Below are positions 1-10,119 of a stretch of DNA of 64,000 nucleotides, piece by piece. The notes under the pieces are model-generated. The model searched no databases. It had not been told where the DNA came from and saw only the letters and a program-made list of their open reading frames with translations. Origin of the DNA: Lepidodermella squamata (Eukaryota > Gastrotricha); the NCBI GenBank assembly GCA_047495785.1, contig JBLDXI010000025.1:868001-932000 (forward strand). Reading direction: 5' to 3'. Both the position numbers and the translations under genes were made by a program. How positions within the stretch are numbered: position 1 is the first letter of the stretch; each line of letters starts with the position of its first letter.

Positions 1-867
1 TCGATGCTATGCTCCGCTCCGATGAAGCCCTGCACCTGTCAGTCGGGTGTTCAAAAACCAGCCGGGCAGACGGACCCGTCGAACCGTTTCTATTGGTGGT
101 GCAACCAGGGAAATATCGACGGCAAACTGGTGACCGATGCTGATCGGGCTAAATGCAAAACATGCCAGCTGCAAACCTGCGACCAATGGGACCATCCGGT
201 CTGCAACGTTAATTGCGGTAATTATTACATCTATCTAGGCATCAAGTTTTACATTCTCTTTGATAACTTTTAGTTCAAAGCCTGTGTAGTGAAATGTTCC
301 TAGTTAAATATTCCTTTGTTTCCATTAGGCAATCCGATTTGTGTTAGTGGTATCCAAACATATGAAATGGACACGTGCCCGAGTAACCATCAGAAAAACG
401 TTGCGAAATGCTGCATGTGGGGCGATAAGAACCCGAGTTACTGCGCCTGTGTTGCCTCTGGAAACTGGATGGATGTCAACGCTGCGACTATGAATATACT
501 TGGTTGTCAAGGCCTGTGCGGAAACGGCACCTGGAATACAGGCCAGTGTTCCGGGACCTACCCTAAGCCGAACCCTGTTGGTTCATTGGCAACATGCGGC
601 GATTCTTGCACGGATGAAGCACCGCCCGAATCTGGCCAATACTCCTGCGCTCAACAAGCTGGCTGGGGTAAATGCGGTGAGACGTGGATGCAAGGCTTCT
701 GCTGCAAAACATGCGCCAACGCTGCGAAATGCGGGTCACCGTCTGGGTCTTGTGTGGATGTTTTACCTCCTGGTAATTCTTACACCTGCGATCAGCAGAA
801 ACAGTGGGGCAAATGCAATGAATCGTGGATGCAGGGCTACTGTCAGAAAACATGCGGAACTTGTTGA
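1..867 (+). CDS. ShKT-domain secreted-type protein, 5' partial
   Basis: Two exons are visible: 1-217 and 329-867. A GT donor follows 217 (phase 1) and a TTAG acceptor precedes 329, giving an uninterrupted frame to TGA at 865-867. The C-terminus carries two ShKT-type six-cysteine modules in tandem, at about 625-713 and 750-864. Both show the family signature of a Trp-Gly-Lys-Cys core, a Trp-Met-x-Gly-Tyr/Phe-Cys element and a terminal Cys-x2-Cys. The upstream part is also cysteine-rich, with several Cys-x-Cys and Cys-x2-Cys pairs, but I recognise no domain in it. ShKT modules occur in extracellular proteins, often attached to proteases or CAP domains, so secretion is likely. The signal peptide and any catalytic domain would lie before position 1. 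The exact role is unknown. Confidence 0.82.
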
Positions 868-869
868 AA

Positions 870-1461
870 ACTCTTACCTAAGAAATATGACAGTTTATTT
901 TGGTCTCCAACAATTTATTCATACGGCCGCTTAGACTGTGTACCGAAATTCCAATTATCATTAAAACCGGTTCGATAGTAGAACAACACTCATCGTATTT
1001 GTGTTCAACCTAAATTATTTAAATAACTTGTGAACAATCGCAGCCAGTTTGCGAAATTCGCCAGCAAGACCTTCAGTAAAATCCGTAATCACCAAATCAA
1101 TGGACGTATTGTCCTGGCAGTTTTTCTGGAGTCTCAGGGTTCTGGATTCAGCAAAAATCGCAAATTTTCGAAGTTGTTCCTGTCCCCAACAGCCAAATGA
1201 AACAAATGTAGCCTTCATCATTAGTCTCATGAATCCGCACCAGTGTTGGGGATTTGATTTGAAATCAAAATCGAACAAAAATTTCTCTCTCTCCCTCTCT
1301 GAAATCTTTTCTTGATCTCAAAAGCACATATCGAAACCCTGAAATAAAATCCAAAAATTATCTAAATCTCCGGAAATCCAGAAAACGCTGGGAAAACATG
1401 TTTAACAACTACCCGAAACTTGGACAATGACTATCAGGTTTTTACTTGGATCATTGATAAT
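870..1461. other. intergenic stretch, nothing recognised
   Basis: No coding exon or repeat could be supported between the ShKT gene stop and the MITE. Short overlapping ORFs on both strands at about 1015-1315 have no recognisable composition or motif and look like chance. Confidence 0.5.
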
Positions 1462-1964
1462 TACAGTGCAACTTAGTTATAACGAACCACTACCGTGCCA
1501 GACCAAAAAGTTCGCTATAAGCAAATATCGTAAAAGCAAAGGCTGAAATTCTGAAATTGTCACCACTTAAATCTGATTCATCGATTTCCGAAAAGCCAGA
1601 CTCTGTCGAAGACTCTTCATAGGGCGAGTAGGAAGACTTATTGGGTTCCTCAACCTCTAGTTTTTACTTTTTCATAACAAAACACTGATTTGTTAAAAGA
1701 AAATTTAGGGCTTTTCCATGAAAGTGCCACGTGTGACATGCGAAAAATACTGAGTTCGTTATAGCAAATGTGTCTAAGGGGTGTTTTGCTGCCGCGGCGC
1801 CAGCTCAAAACGTTCGTTATAGACAAAAGTTAGCTATAAATTGTTCGCTATAGCTAAGGTTGATTACATGCATAAGTGCCTATTTTGGAACGAGCCAACC
1901 AAATTCGTTCCTTATAGCAAAAGTTCGCTATAACACCGGTTCGTTATAACTAAGTTGCACTGTA
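1462..1964. mobile_element. pogo/Tc1-like MITE with perfect terminal inverted repeats
   Basis: Bases 1462-1488 and 1938-1964 are perfect reverse complements over 27 bp. The outermost TA pairs fit a TA target duplication, so the element proper would be 1464-1962 and begin CAGTGCAAC. CAGT starts and a TA target are typical of the Tc1/mariner/pogo superfamily. The interior repeats the theme GTTCG(C/T)TATA many times (for example near 1510, 1752, 1812, 1846, 1925 and 1940), as subterminal transposase-binding motifs do. There is no transposase ORF, so it would be mobilised in trans. Confidence 0.8.
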
Positions 1965-2483
1965 CTCACACTGCATCATTCCCCACAAGAGCAAGAACCA
2001 AGTTTGAAGAAATCAGGTCCATTTTGAAGTAAAATCAGAAGTTTGCTGTATCTCATGATTATCTCGGCAGTTTAAGCATACGAATCACAATTTTCCTGCG
2101 ATGTTCATTGCCCTGTCATTCAAAACTTGGCTCGAAAGCGGAATCCTATCTTTTATCAGGGCCTCGCGCACTTTCTTTTGACACCTCCGCACCTCATATT
2201 GCACCTCAAACGACCTATTTACGCCACTGCTGATTCTCAACTTTTTCTGACGTATTCACTTCCAAGCCGTGCAGTGACGATGCTTTACTGAAATCGAATC
2301 AAATTAAAATATAATTCATCTCCATCGAGAATGTACACGAATCAGGAAATGCATTGATTTAGCATGGGAACAAATAAGAAATAACATACCATCTTTCTTC
2401 ACATTCAAAGTGATCACAAGTATTGCCATTCCGTTATCAGAAGCGTTTCACTAAAGTTTAATAAGATTTGACTGAGCAATCGA
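1965..2483. other. intergenic, downstream of the GIMAP-like gene
   Basis: No ORF or repeat recognised. The 3' UTR of the minus-strand GTPase gene should lie at the right edge. Confidence 0.4.
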
Positions 2484-5400
2484 CTAATATTTTGGAGGAG
2501 GAAGTGTTAAATCGACTTCTGCTTTCCGGAAAGGTTTCGATACTAATCGCCAAAACTTGTTCGTCTTTTTGGATTTCTCCTGAACTTCCTTCAATTGCTT
2601 GTCCAATTGCTCCTTGACGAAACGTTCTTTTTCTCGCTCGATCTCAATACGAGCTTTTTCTGCCTCTTTTTGGCAAAGGCGCATCTCAAGCACTTGTTTC
2701 TCTTGCTCACTTTGCAAAGCCTTCAGGCGCGCCTCTGAAAGCTGCCGATCTAAATCCAGCTCCCGGGCGCGAATTTTTGATTCATATGTCTGCTGTGTTT
2801 TCAGAGCTTCTGCCTCGCTTTTCCTTGCTAACAGCTGCAACCTCGCTCTTTCCAGTTCATTCTCAAGTTCTTTCTCTTTGGCATGTACAGACTCTTGCCG
2901 TTGTCTCTCCAACTCCTTCATGGCGGCAACTTGTTGCTGGTAATTTTTCTGGGCCTTTTGAGCCATCAGCGGGACGTATCGGGCTTCCGCTTTCGTATTC
3001 CTTATCATCGTTAAGAGCCTCTCACGGGATACCTCTCTAAATTCCTCGTACTTGGTTTCCAATGTTTCATCCTGGGAATGTGGTGGATTTTCGATGATAA
3101 CCGCTTTGCCGTGGCAGGTTTGAAAAATTTCTTGCAACCTTCTTGACGCCTCAGTTTTTCCGTCCATCTGTTTCATCAACCAGTCATGGCCCGCTTGGTC
3201 ATCCAAGACGTATTCGCTCTTCGCATGAGTGATCGCTAAAACAAGGTAATTACTACATTCAAGTCCAAAGATAGCCCCATGAAGAGCTTCGAACGCGTCG
3301 TACTGTTGCTGGTCTAGTCGACCTGCTTTGATGCAAAACATTATAACATGGACGCCATCCTTCGCTTGCCACAAGGCTTCCGTTATTTTCTCCCGAGTTG
3401 CTTCAACAGTATCATCGGTGTCGCACAGGCCCATAGTATCAATTACGGCAATTTTCAAGCCATTTTCCGCAGTGAAATCTTGAACCTGAAATTGCTTCGT
3501 ATCACTAGCAAATCCATCGCTAGTCTTAAACGCCCCCTCTGCTGTAGAATGCTTTCCAGCCATCAGATTTCCAACACTTGATTTCCCAGCACCCGTCAGA
3601 CCGACTAGCAGTACTACCCTGTCTGCCTGGTTCAGTAATTTCTGAGATGGCGAAGCAGGTTGAGTTTGCAACGGGACTTTCATCAATGCATCGTCATCAG
3701 CGGCATTTGAACCTTTACGGAATTTCACTGGTTCACCTTTTCTTCCAGTTGGTTTGAGTGGTTCCTCCTTTTCGGCCAGGGCAGAAGTGGTTAGAGATGG
3801 TTTCGGCTGGTCTGCCTTTTTCGATCTAAATAAACCTGCAACAACTTGCATGATGGATGGCGATGCAGCAAAAATTGAGCGTTTTCATACCTGTTACGCC
3901 CTGAACTAAGTTGTGAACACCTGGCATCTCGTGTCGATCACTCCGCTTAGCTGTATTAGGTGGTAACTTGGCCGGAGTTTCGAGCTCAGGCGGAACTGCA
4001 TTTTCAGATGGGCTCGGGTTCTTGAGAACTGGCTGAGGCCGGACGGCCACCTGAGCTTTAGATGGCTGAGGTGGACGTGGGGGTTTTTCAGTGGAGCTCG
4101 GGTACTTAGGAATCGGCGGTGGCTTATCCGCCACCAGCGTTTTTAATGGAACGTCATTATTGCTCTGAGCCGTTCCGGGAGGGTGAGAGCTAACCGGATT
4201 TAGGCGGCCTAGTGGGAATTCATTTTTGGTTGAGCTCGAGTTCTTGGGAATCGGCAGCGGCTTATCGGCCATCTGACTTTTTGATAGAACCGCACTTTTG
4301 ACAGGTGTCGTACCAGGAGGTTGAAAGCTAACCGGAATCATGCGCTCTGGCGAAGCTGCATGTTCGGTTGAGCTCAAGTTCTTGGGCATCGGCGGCGGCA
4401 TATCGACAACCTGAGTTTTTGATGGAACCGCACTATTGATAGGCGCCGTTCCGAGACTTTGAAAGTAGACTGAATTCAGGCGCCCCGGCGAAATCGCTTT
4501 TTCGTTCGAGCTCGCGATCTTGGGTATCAGTGGTTGCTTATCGGCCACCTGACTTTTTGGTGGAACACCATTATTGATCTGAGCCGTTTCGGGACGTTGA
4601 ACGCTAACCGGATTCAGCCGCCCCGACGGAACTAAATATGCAGATATGCTCGCATTCTGAGGAACCGGTGGTTGCTCATCCGCCCAGTGAGTTTTCGATG
4701 GAACGTCACTATCGATCGGAGTCGTTTCGGGACGTTGAAAGCTAACCGGATTCAGGCGCCCCGGCGAAATCGCTTTTTCGTTCGAGCTCGCGATCATGGG
4801 TATCGGTGGTTGCTTATCGGCCACCTGACTTTTTGGTGGAACCGCACTTTTGACAGGTGTCGTGCCAGGAGCGTGTAAGCTAATCAGATTCTGGCGCCAT
4901 GGCGAAGTTGCCTGTTCGGTAGGGTTCTTGAGAATCGGTGGTTGCTTATCTGCCACTTGAGTTTTTGGTGGAACCCCACTATTGATCTGAGCCGTTCCGG
5001 GACGTTGAACGCTAACCGGATTCACGCGCCCCGACGGAACTAAATATGCAGATATGCTCGTATTCTTGGGAATCGTTGGTTGCTTATCGGCTATGTGAGT
5101 TTTTGAGGGAGGTTGAAAGCTCACTGGATTTTGACGCCTTGGCTTGGGTGCATTTCCTGCATTTCCAGAGGAGCTCGGGTTCTCTGAGGTTGAATGCGGC
5201 CTGTCGGCAACCTGATGTTTTGAGGACCCGAAGCTCATATTATGAACAGTCTTTGGCGTCACCGCAAATTTATCTTCCGCGGAACTTTCTGAATCGCCAT
5301 CCGATGATGATGATGAAGATGGATTAAGCAAAAATCCGCGTCGGCTGATCGCTTCTTTTATTTGAGACTCAAAACTGGTTGGGACTACTTTAGCAATGGG

Positions 5401-5637
5401 CTGGTTTGATTGCTTCGACATCCCTGCATTCGCTGTGGCTGACTCCGATTTTTTCAGCTTAGATTTGCCCATCATAAGGTCTTTTGAAGTGATTACACTC
5501 GTCAATCTTCCAGTACTTGCATTTTGTGTCGCTTGTGGTGGTAACGGCGTTGCCGGTGGTGGTAATAGTGGCGGCGGCGGTGGTGGTAACGACGTTGCCG
5601 GTGGGGGTAACGGCGGGGGTGGTGGTGGCTGATTCAT
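2484..5637 (-). CDS. proline-rich repeat / GIMAP (AIG1-type) GTPase fusion with coiled coil
   Basis: Two exons, 5637-3891 and 3835-2484, are joined across a 55-bp phase-1 intron (minus-strand donor GTATGA, acceptor TTGCAG), giving about 1032 residues. Residues 1-45 are nearly pure Pro/Leu/Thr/Ala runs. About residues 140-560 are a degenerate tandem repeat of about 45 residues with themes such as NPVSFQ, PPK(S/T)QVADKQPP and IPKN. The C-terminal third is an AIG1/GIMAP-type GTPase: P-loop GLTGAGKSS at about 661, DxxG as DTMG at about 715, and a THAK motif in the G4 position near 786. A Glu/Lys/Arg-rich coiled coil follows at about 870-1010. AIG1 GTPases form nucleotide-dependent scaffolds on membranes and are linked to immunity in plants and vertebrates; this protein's role is inference. 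Without the intron the first ORF stops soon after the junction, which supports splicing. Confidence 0.82.
4085..5215 (-). repeat. degenerate tandem repeat coding about 45-aa proline-rich units
   Basis: Within the first exon of the GTPase fusion gene, about 120-150-bp units recur roughly nine times. Each codes a variant of Asn-Pro-Val-Ser, a Gln-x-Pro-Gly/Glu-Thr-Ala/Thr segment, a Lys-Ser/Thr-Gln-Val-Ala-Asp-Lys core, a Pro-Pro-Ile-Pro-Lys motif and a Ser-Ser-Thr/Asn-Glu linker. Two interleaved unit types are visible: one has a SAYLVPSGR segment, the other ASSNEKAISPGR. This points to higher-order duplication of two-unit blocks. Confidence 0.7.
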
Positions 5638-5819
5638 TTTCCGACAACCGTCAGTTGTTCAATTTCACACTAAAATGCGAGGAAATTCGAAGTTCAGAAG
5701 CTCAGAAGACCTCAGAATAAGGTTGTTCGAGAACAAATCAGCTATAAATAGGTTCAAGGGTTCATCTAGCGACCAGCAACTCACCAACAAGTGACATTTA
5801 GAGTTTCGAGAGCGCGCTG

Positions 5820-6646
5820 TAGTGCGGTTCACAAACTCGTGTGTAAAATACACATTCATGATTCATAGTTCTCTTCTTACTTCTTATGCGCAAAATTCAT
5901 CTTTTGCAAAAACCGGTCGCATAGCCATTTGAATTATGAACCATGAACGAACCCCGCTCACAAATTAATTTTCATAATTCATGATTCAAATAGCGATCTT
6001 TTTGTGTGCGCCTTCGCATCGATAAATAAGGAAGCCGCCACCAAGCACTGAACCCAGGATACTGATTTAGCACGGTTGGAGCTAAACCACTATGCTACTA
6101 GCGAGCTTCGGTGGTTGAGTTGAGTTTCTGTCAACATATTTCCATTTTTGCTGTTGACTAGCAGTATCGGAACTGCAAAACTAGTGTAAATTAAATGTTC
6201 GAATTGTTTAGACTACATTGCCCGCTTTATCGCTAGCCATTACACCAAATTTCGGATTCATAGCAATAGCAGATAAATTATCGCCAAAAATGACTGAATC
6301 GAATAGAAGCCCAATGATTTATCGGGCTGAAAAATGTATCGGTTTTGACTAATTAATCGACCCAATCAGAGTGCTCTAGTAACGCTGAAATCAACAAAAG
6401 CTCACTGGTGGCACAGTGGGTTTGACACGAACTATCATGCCCAGTGCAGTGGGTTCCGCGGCCTGCGGGCGCACTTCTTTTTAGATCTAAATCGCGCACA
6501 TAAAAAAAGACTAAACAGCTTCTTGAATCGTGAATTATGAAGAATAATTTGTGAGCGGGGTTCGTTCATCGTTCATGATTCAAGTGAGCCTGCAAAAAAT
6601 CTTTTGCATCATTCATGTGGAAAACACAAGTTTGTGAATCGCCCTA
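5820..6646. mobile_element. long-inverted-repeat (foldback) element
   Basis: The left arm 5929-5989 and right arm 6523-6583 are inverted copies over 61 bp with few mismatches. Weaker inverted similarity continues outward to about 5820 and 6646, where a TTTGTGAA-type block recurs in opposite orientation. The roughly 530-bp interior has no transposase ORF. This fits a non-autonomous DNA element with long inverted repeats. No target duplication was identified, so the family and exact ends are open. Confidence 0.6.
6034..6113 (-). other. tRNA-like segment (possible SINE head or tRNA pseudogene)
   Basis: Read on the minus strand, this segment has an A-box-like TAGCATAGTGG and, about 43 bases further on, a B-box-like GGTTCAGTGCT. 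That spacing suits an internal RNA polymerase III promoter. A short D-arm pairing (AGC with GCT) is possible, but I could not fold a convincing T-stem or acceptor stem, so it is not called a functional tRNA. It lies inside the inverted-repeat element. Confidence 0.35.
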
Positions 6647-7820
6647 GTGCATTGCTACCATGTGAGTGTGAAGCGAAGTGTTTAGCACATCTCATCGCTT
6701 ATTCACGTAAATTTCGATAAAATTACTACTTCTCTCTTCTCTTTTAAGTATTCATCTTAGAAAGGATTCATCTTTCATTTAGGATACAACTTAGTCGCAC
6801 GATTGCATGATGCAACATTTGCCGCCTTATCGCCGGAAAATATCTTTCCAAGAAGATATTTATTTTTCAAGGAAGAACTTGTGCAACGTTTGCACGAGAC
6901 AAGAGGTAAAAGACGGCCCAGTTAGGTGTTTATTTACACTGTGTGTGGAATAATTTTTAATGGGCGTAGGCATAGTAGTTGTAGATAAATACAAAACAGA
7001 AATCTGACACACTATGGTACGTGTGCCGAAATTCTTCGGCTAGAGTTTTTGCACGACCTGCAAATCACTTGTTAACAGCACTATAAGAAATACAGTATAA
7101 CCGTCGCAAGTGACAAGTGATTTCGTGTGGCGTCTTCACAATCCATCTCAAAACACATCGATTATAGCTTTGTGAACTCTATTCGATTTGCTCTCGAACC
7201 TATAGAGCCTTTTTATTGAGTTCATCCATATTTTCCGGGTGAGAACAGTGTCAATAAACAGGATTCTACTGCTGCTGAAATACGACTAAGTGCGTGACTT
7301 TTCGATGGAAATATATCGCCGACATTACGCTTACTATTTAGTAACAAGCAGCAGGTGCACCTTAACCAAGTTTAACTTAACTTGTTTTTACCTAATTGTT
7401 ATTCATTATTCACTATACAGCTATGCAGGACTAAGGCTACGATGACGAAACTAATTGTTTCTTCCGTCAGTCGTTATCTGAAAAGGGAGAAGGAGAATTT
7501 GAGAGAAATAAAGAATTTCCCTCATTCATATCTGAACTACTCATAGCAGCTCATATGCAAAAAATAGTTTCATGTCATCTGTTTCTATTTTAGCCATGTC
7601 TTTCGGCCGCCCACCCCGCGATATTATCTGACCTCGCCGTATCCGATTCGGCGGTTGTACGCTAAAACGCCAGATAAGGGAGACAAAAACTCTATCAAGA
7701 AGACTGCACACTAACACTGTACTATAAAACCCATCGCCCACTGTGTAAACGAAAGAATTTACTGGGAATGACGGAGGAATATGATTGATTTAACCCTTTC
7801 ATGAGCTCAGAGAAGTTAAA
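6647..7820. other. gene-less stretch with duplicated flank sequence
   Basis: No intact gene. About 7240-7800 is a diverged copy of sequence also present at about 19560-20000 and in two pieces at 38960-39100 and 40740-41040. Shared landmarks are a GTGCGTGACTTTTCGAT block, an AAGCAGCAGGTG block, a GGCGGTTGTACGCTAAAACG block and the stretch before CCCATTGCCCGCTGTG. In the other copies this sequence lies upstream of the small secreted cysteine-rich genes, so this looks like a stranded piece of the same duplication unit. Confidence 0.55.
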
Positions 7821-7895
7821 TCATTGTCTAACCCGTTCCATATGAATCGTATAACATATTAAACAGAAGAAATTCTTGCGATGAGCGCACAGCTT
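7821..7895 (-). pseudogene. B-box exon fragment of the RING/B-box/ankyrin family
   Basis: The minus strand codes a short peptide ending FFCLICYTIHMERVRQ. It matches the end of the B-box exon of the intact cluster genes, whose equivalent reads FC-x2-CF-x2-HMERIRQEF. There is no RING, coiled-coil or ankyrin exon next to it, and a stop follows directly. It is an isolated relic at the left edge of the cluster, separated from the rest by the MULE insertion. Confidence 0.6.
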
Positions 7896-8145
7896 CAAGT
7901 CGTTCCTGAAGCTCACGGAATAATGCGGACGATTTCCGCCAATTCCAGGATGTTTCATATCGTCGCTGTTATTCCACATAACCGTCAACGCCCTTTTCAT
8001 GCCATAATTGTCTTTTGAAGCTTCAGTTATCTTCAAAATTTATATATTGTTATTGTTATTGTTATTGTGTTATTGTTATATGTGTTGTACGCCTATGAGG
8101 GATTTAAGCCTTTAGGGTATGAGCATTATATTTAACCAAAATAAA

Positions 8146-8252
8146 GGCCAAACCGTGAGGGTGATTATCGATCATCGCACATTTTCAGGCCCGCCTAAGT
8201 TTCCTCCACACGCGCATTTTCATTGGCCGGCGCTTTCGCCCAATCGTAACGC
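8146..8252 (+). repeat. MULE left terminal inverted repeat (inner block)
   Basis: This 107-bp block is the inverse of the block at 14894-14969 plus 15189-15219, with about two mismatches. The outer continuation to 8084 is more diverged and contains an indel. Confidence 0.8.
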
Positions 8253-9139
8253 CGCTTCGCACTGATTATAGGGTGATTACGCGCGCTCGCGTTGCCGACA
8301 AACACAAAGGGTGGCCGTTGAGAACAACTTTATTCAAACAGTGTCGCATTATTTCCATCGGCAAACATAAAAGTCGAACAAACGCAAAAAACACTGAACA
8401 ATTTTTCACCATGAAGACAATCATAAGTATGGCTAGTTGAAAGGCTGAATGGCGATAACAAAACTTCATTTCGACTGACTAATGCCAAAACGTTCGCGAA
8501 AATTTCGGCCGCGAATAGCGTAGTTTTTGGGCGCTAAAAATCCGATAGGTTTTCGGCCGGGCCGTTGAGGTCGAGAACTGCCGACGTTGTACAGACGACG
8601 ACCAGCAGCAGTACTTTGGATATGAATCAAAGCTCCACGATTATGTCCAGTCTGCCTAGACAAGCACTTCGCTAGCCATGACTCAGCGGCCATCACGCCA
8701 TTTTCAGCCACCGTCGCCCAGCGCCTACTGAATCGGTCGACTTGACGCAAAAATGCCTCGTTCGAGCTGTTGCTAGTAATTAGAGTTTCTACTTTCGTGC
8801 ACATGGCCCGGAAACTCGCTAGCGACGAAGAAGCGAGATCGGCTTTTCCCGAATTTTCATCGTTTGAGTCTGTCATCCGGTCGAGTTCGGCGCTATTCAT
8901 TTCGGACTCAGTCTCGCTGCTAGGGGATGAATTGGCTTGGGGCACGGCTGATTGATAAGTGACGAAATCGCTGCGGGTTGTGCCATCATCTGTTGCCATG
9001 GATTCAGTCAGGCCGAGAAAATTTGTATCGTCGAATTCGACGCCGAGGGCAATAAAAGCTAGCAGCTTTTTCACGGCAACTGTGCCGGTAACAATGCGAC
9101 TTGTGGGTAAGCAATGTTTTGCGACTCTGCAACATGAAC

Positions 9140-9309
9140 CTGCGGGAAAAATTTAATTGAAATAAATTGTCTGAATTATTTTAAAATAGTTGACATTAAA
9201 AAAAAAATTTAATTTAAAAAAAAATATTTTTTTAAATTTTAAATTTTAAATTTTAAATTTTGAAATTGACCTATTCCGAAAAATACCGGAAAAATAATTG
9301 AATACTCAC
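9140..9309 (-). other. A/T-only low-complexity intron in the MULE transposase
   Basis: The intron between the fourth and fifth transposase exons includes a run of about 65 bases made only of A and T (about 9196-9260), with an AAATTTT unit repeated. Donor GTGAGT follows 9310 and acceptor CCCGCAG precedes 9139 on the minus strand. Confidence 0.55.
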
Positions 9310-10119
9310 CAAATGTTTCCAAAATCGGCCATTTATTCCATACGGGCAGCTGCAACGCCATGCTGATAGATTGACGACGTAGAGGTCGGACTTCTCGTTT
9401 TTGACATCGAAGACAAGGCTATTATCTGGCCTTTGTACTACCTCGACGATGCCAGCGTCCTTATACCGAAGCCACTCTGATTTCAAATCCTTGCGGCCAT
9501 TCGCGATGTTGAGCAATTTTTTCGAGAATAAGCTGTCGAATTTTTCGCTTAGAAATAACGCAAGTGCAGGAGGATTGAAGGCTCGTACGCGACACAAGTC
9601 CACGTCTTTTAATATACCAACGCACCTAAATAAATAAAATTAATTTCAATTATTCCATTTTCTTATGAAACGTGCCTCTCAACGACGTTATTCGTCATAA
9701 TATGGCCATGCGAATAATGGTTCCGAAATGCCGCGACAAATAGGCGCGCTCGTTGTAGATTGGCAAGCACGTGCTTGCGCCAGTTCACGAATTTCAACGT
9801 GATAGGCGAGTTTAAGAGAGAATGACGAGCCTTTTCGTATCCGTCCTTAGTCTGCGCAAAAACGACTTCTTGAAATACTACGAAAATGAAAAATACACAA
9901 ATTAAAGGGGAAAATTAAGAAAAATGTTTAACTCACGTTGTAGCAAGGCGGGTGCATCTTCGGAAGAAGTATTGTGCTTTTTCTCGATTAGCCAGCGCCA
10001 AATGGCTTGCAGAATGTGAAAGGCGCAAAACAGAACTGTTGCGTTGGGAAAAACAGACTTAAGAGCTTCTTGCTCCGCGTCACTGTCATCGGTCAGGAAT
10101 AATTTTGGGTCGATGCCAT

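Noticed and set aside
1015-1315. Overlapping 87-88-codon ORFs on both strands after the ShKT gene
   Set aside because: No motif, no splice partner, and the two strands mirror each other; most likely chance.
6034-6113. Functional tRNA gene
   Set aside because: A and B boxes are present but the T-stem and acceptor stem do not pair convincingly; listed only as a tRNA-like segment.
8041-8080. CRISPR-like or regulatory repeat array
   Set aside because: It is a plain TTATTG microsatellite; no spacers, and the sequence is from an animal genome.
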